From positions 161,461-168,480 of the forward strand of contig DCZO01000001.1 of the NCBI GenBank assembly GCA_002331335.1: 7,020 nucleotides of DNA, read 5' to 3'. Made by a program: the position numbers and the translations under genes. Below the pieces are notes generated by a model, which was given only the letters and a program-made list of their open reading frames with translations, ran no database searches and was not told where the DNA came from. This document shows positions 6,176 to 7,020 of this stretch, piece by piece. Source of the DNA: Nitrospira sp. UBA2082. Lineage in GTDB: Bacteria > Nitrospirota > Nitrospiria > Nitrospirales > Nitrospiraceae. Positions within the stretch are counted from its first letter, which is position 1. Every line of letters begins with the position of its first letter.

Positions 6176-6280
6176 GGTGAGAGAGGAAAATGAGAAGGGG
6201 CAAGGTACAAGGGGCAAGTTCCAACTCGCTCTTGTTTGCGTTTCAGGCTTTACGAGATACGCTTCACGCGCTTTAAACTG
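6176..6280. repeat. Degenerate 7-base repeat region, two opposed types
   Basis: This stretch, directly after the LuxR-type gene stop, reads as heptamers in one constant phase. The part at 6176-6224 is of GGGGCAA type: GGGGCAA occurs at 6197 and again at 6211, with GGTACAA between. The part at 6232-6273 is of CGTTTCA type: CGTTTCA at 6239 and CGCTTCA at 6260. As in the spacer before glgA, two arrays of opposite character sit back to back. The rest of the gene-free stretch from 6003 is AT-rich and holds the candidate promoter and palindromes. I see no clear terminator for the regulator gene. Confidence 0.5.
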
Positions 6281-6889
6281 CTAAGAATTGAATACCTGGA
6301 CGAGTATGCCGGTCCTAGTCGTGGCGTTTGTCTTCCGCATAATATGCTTGATGTGCTCTTTCACTGTTTGTTCAGTAATCTGGAGGGCGTTCGCAATTTC
6401 CTTATTTGTCCAGCCTTTGGCAAGATGCTCGACAACTGACTGCTCTCGATTGGTCAGTTGGAATCGTTCTCGAGCATGTTCTGTGTTCAAGTTCTGTTTC
6501 CGGCCGAGTTCTTCCATTGTGACAACGAGTCGTGCATTTTGGACACCGCTCCGGTCTGGAAGACCGAAACCCCTGAGAAGAATGGGCTGATTCGGATCTC
6601 CAGCTATGCGTTTCAGCTCGAACTGTTCCCAGTCCTTTGCCTCAGTACGTATGTGCAGTGCCTTGATGATTTCGCTGCAAAGCTCTGTGAGAGCCGTGGG
6701 AAGAACGCCGTGGGCGGATTTTGCTGCCTGCCCCCCATATTCAAGGGCATTGATTTTCTTTGCAAGCTCCGACGCCTGTCGGTTCATGTGCAGGAGCTGC
6801 ATGGATGCTGAAAGTACCACAATCCCGGAGCCTGCACGTTGATCGGCAAGGCTGTCTGTTTGATCAAGGGCGGTGGGACTGTTGGTCAT
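6281..6889 (-). CDS. LuxR-family transcriptional regulator with PAS-like N-terminal domain
   Basis: A 202-residue DNA-binding regulator. The C-terminal GerE/LuxR helix-turn-helix is clear: LTNREQSVVEHLAKGWTNKEIANALQITEQTVKEHIKHIMRKTNATTRTGI (145-195), with the family residues LTxRE, the G of AKGW, NKEIA, TVKxH and RKT. The N-terminal part opens GSGIVVLSASMQLLHMNRQASELAKKIN (20-47), which resembles the first strands and helix of a PAS domain, continuing to about residue 127 (QPILLRGFGLPD and ARLVVTMEEL would be the later strands). There is no receiver domain and no membrane segment, so it probably senses a cytoplasmic ligand or partner protein; the signal is unknown. The start is ATG at 6889-6887, the first in frame. 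No Shine-Dalgarno sequence precedes it. A sigma-70 promoter lies about 95 bases upstream. The next gene on the same strand, the lipoprotein, is 278 bases downstream with its own apparent promoter. Confidence 0.88.
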   Translation of the reverse strand: MTNSPTALDQTDSLADQRAGSGIVVLSASMQLLHMNRQASELAKKINALEYGGQAAKSAHGVLPTALTELCSEIIKALHIRTEAKDWEQFELKRIAGDPNQPILLRGFGLPDRSGVQNARLVVTMEELGRKQNLNTEHARERFQLTNREQSVVEHLAKGWTNKEIANALQITEQTVKEHIKHIMRKTNATTRTGILVQVFNS

Positions 6890-6912
6890 GACAGGATTAT
6901 GAGAGTGTTTCT

Positions 6913-6927
6913 TTGGCGTTCAGCCAA
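6913..6927 (-). other. Short hairpin in the regulator leader
   Basis: TTGGC (6913-6917) and GCCAA (6923-6927) pair around a 5-base loop. It lies 24-38 bases before the regulator's ATG, within the predicted 5' leader, and could affect translation. A five-base stem alone is weak evidence. Confidence 0.3.
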
Positions 6928-6934
6928 TACCACG

Positions 6935-6973
6935 CCTATCCGGTCCGATCGGGTAGAAGCGCGCCGGATTAGG
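6935..6973 (-). promoter_or_regulatory. Inverted repeat in the regulator 5' leader
   Basis: CCTATCCGG (6935-6943) is complementary to CCGGATTAGG (6964-6973) except for one bulged base, giving a nine-pair stem with a 20-base loop. The loop contains the palindrome CCGATCGG (6945-6952). It falls at about +11 to +50 of the predicted transcript, so it could be an RNA hairpin or an operator site; the sequence does not decide. Confidence 0.4.
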
Positions 6974-6990
6974 TCTGGATCTACACGGCA

Positions 6991-7019
6991 ATAGTATCTA
7001 ACCCTTTTGGGGGAGTCAA
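6991..7019 (-). promoter_or_regulatory. Predicted sigma-70 promoter of the LuxR-type regulator gene
   Basis: On the minus strand TTGACT (7019-7014, 5 of 6 to the -35 consensus) is followed after exactly 17 bases by TACTAT (6996-6991, 4 of 6 to the -10 consensus). Transcription would start near 6984, giving a leader of about 95 bases before the ATG. Upstream control sequence lies beyond the window. Confidence 0.6.
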
Positions 7020-7020
7020 C

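Overview
The window reads as ordinary chromosome from a moderately GC-rich Gram-negative bacterium with an outer membrane: there are two lipoproteins, an ADP-glucose-type glycogen synthase and a PAS-like/LuxR regulator. The gene order era-mgtE-recO-DUF971, the short LuxR-type regulator and the 7-base intergenic repeats suggest Nitrospirota, probably Nitrospira. That assignment rests on recollection of such genomes, not on a search.

Positions 1-3813 (+ strand) form a compact block: the 3' part of era (ribosome-assembly GTPase), mgtE (Mg2+ channel), recO (recombination mediator), a small DUF971 metal-binding protein and a lipoprotein. Spacing is 6-9 bp from era to mgtE and 57 bp from mgtE to recO. 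recO and DUF971 overlap by ATGA, and DUF971 may share its stop with the lipoprotein start (TGATG). Much of the block is therefore probably co-transcribed and partly translationally coupled.

Positions 3814-3976 are a gene-free spacer made largely of two degenerate heptamer arrays in opposite orientation, with strong potential to pair. glgA (glycogen synthase) follows at 3977-5506. Its 3' end overlaps by 14 bp the end of a convergent minus-strand lipoprotein gene (5493-6002).

Positions 6003-6280 are gene-free and hold a good -24/-12 (sigma-54-type) promoter match facing the lipoprotein gene, a small palindrome cluster upstream of it, and a second heptamer-repeat region. Positions 6281-6889 (- strand) encode a PAS-like/LuxR regulator. 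It is preceded by a good sigma-70 promoter at the window edge and a roughly 95-base leader with inverted repeats and no clear ribosome binding site.

I found no mobile element, CRISPR array, phage gene or RNA gene. The most notable points are the two-fold pseudo-symmetric DUF971 protein carrying two complete Cys/His sets, the 7-base periodic intergenic repeats at two places, and the sigma-54-like control region of an unknown lipoprotein.
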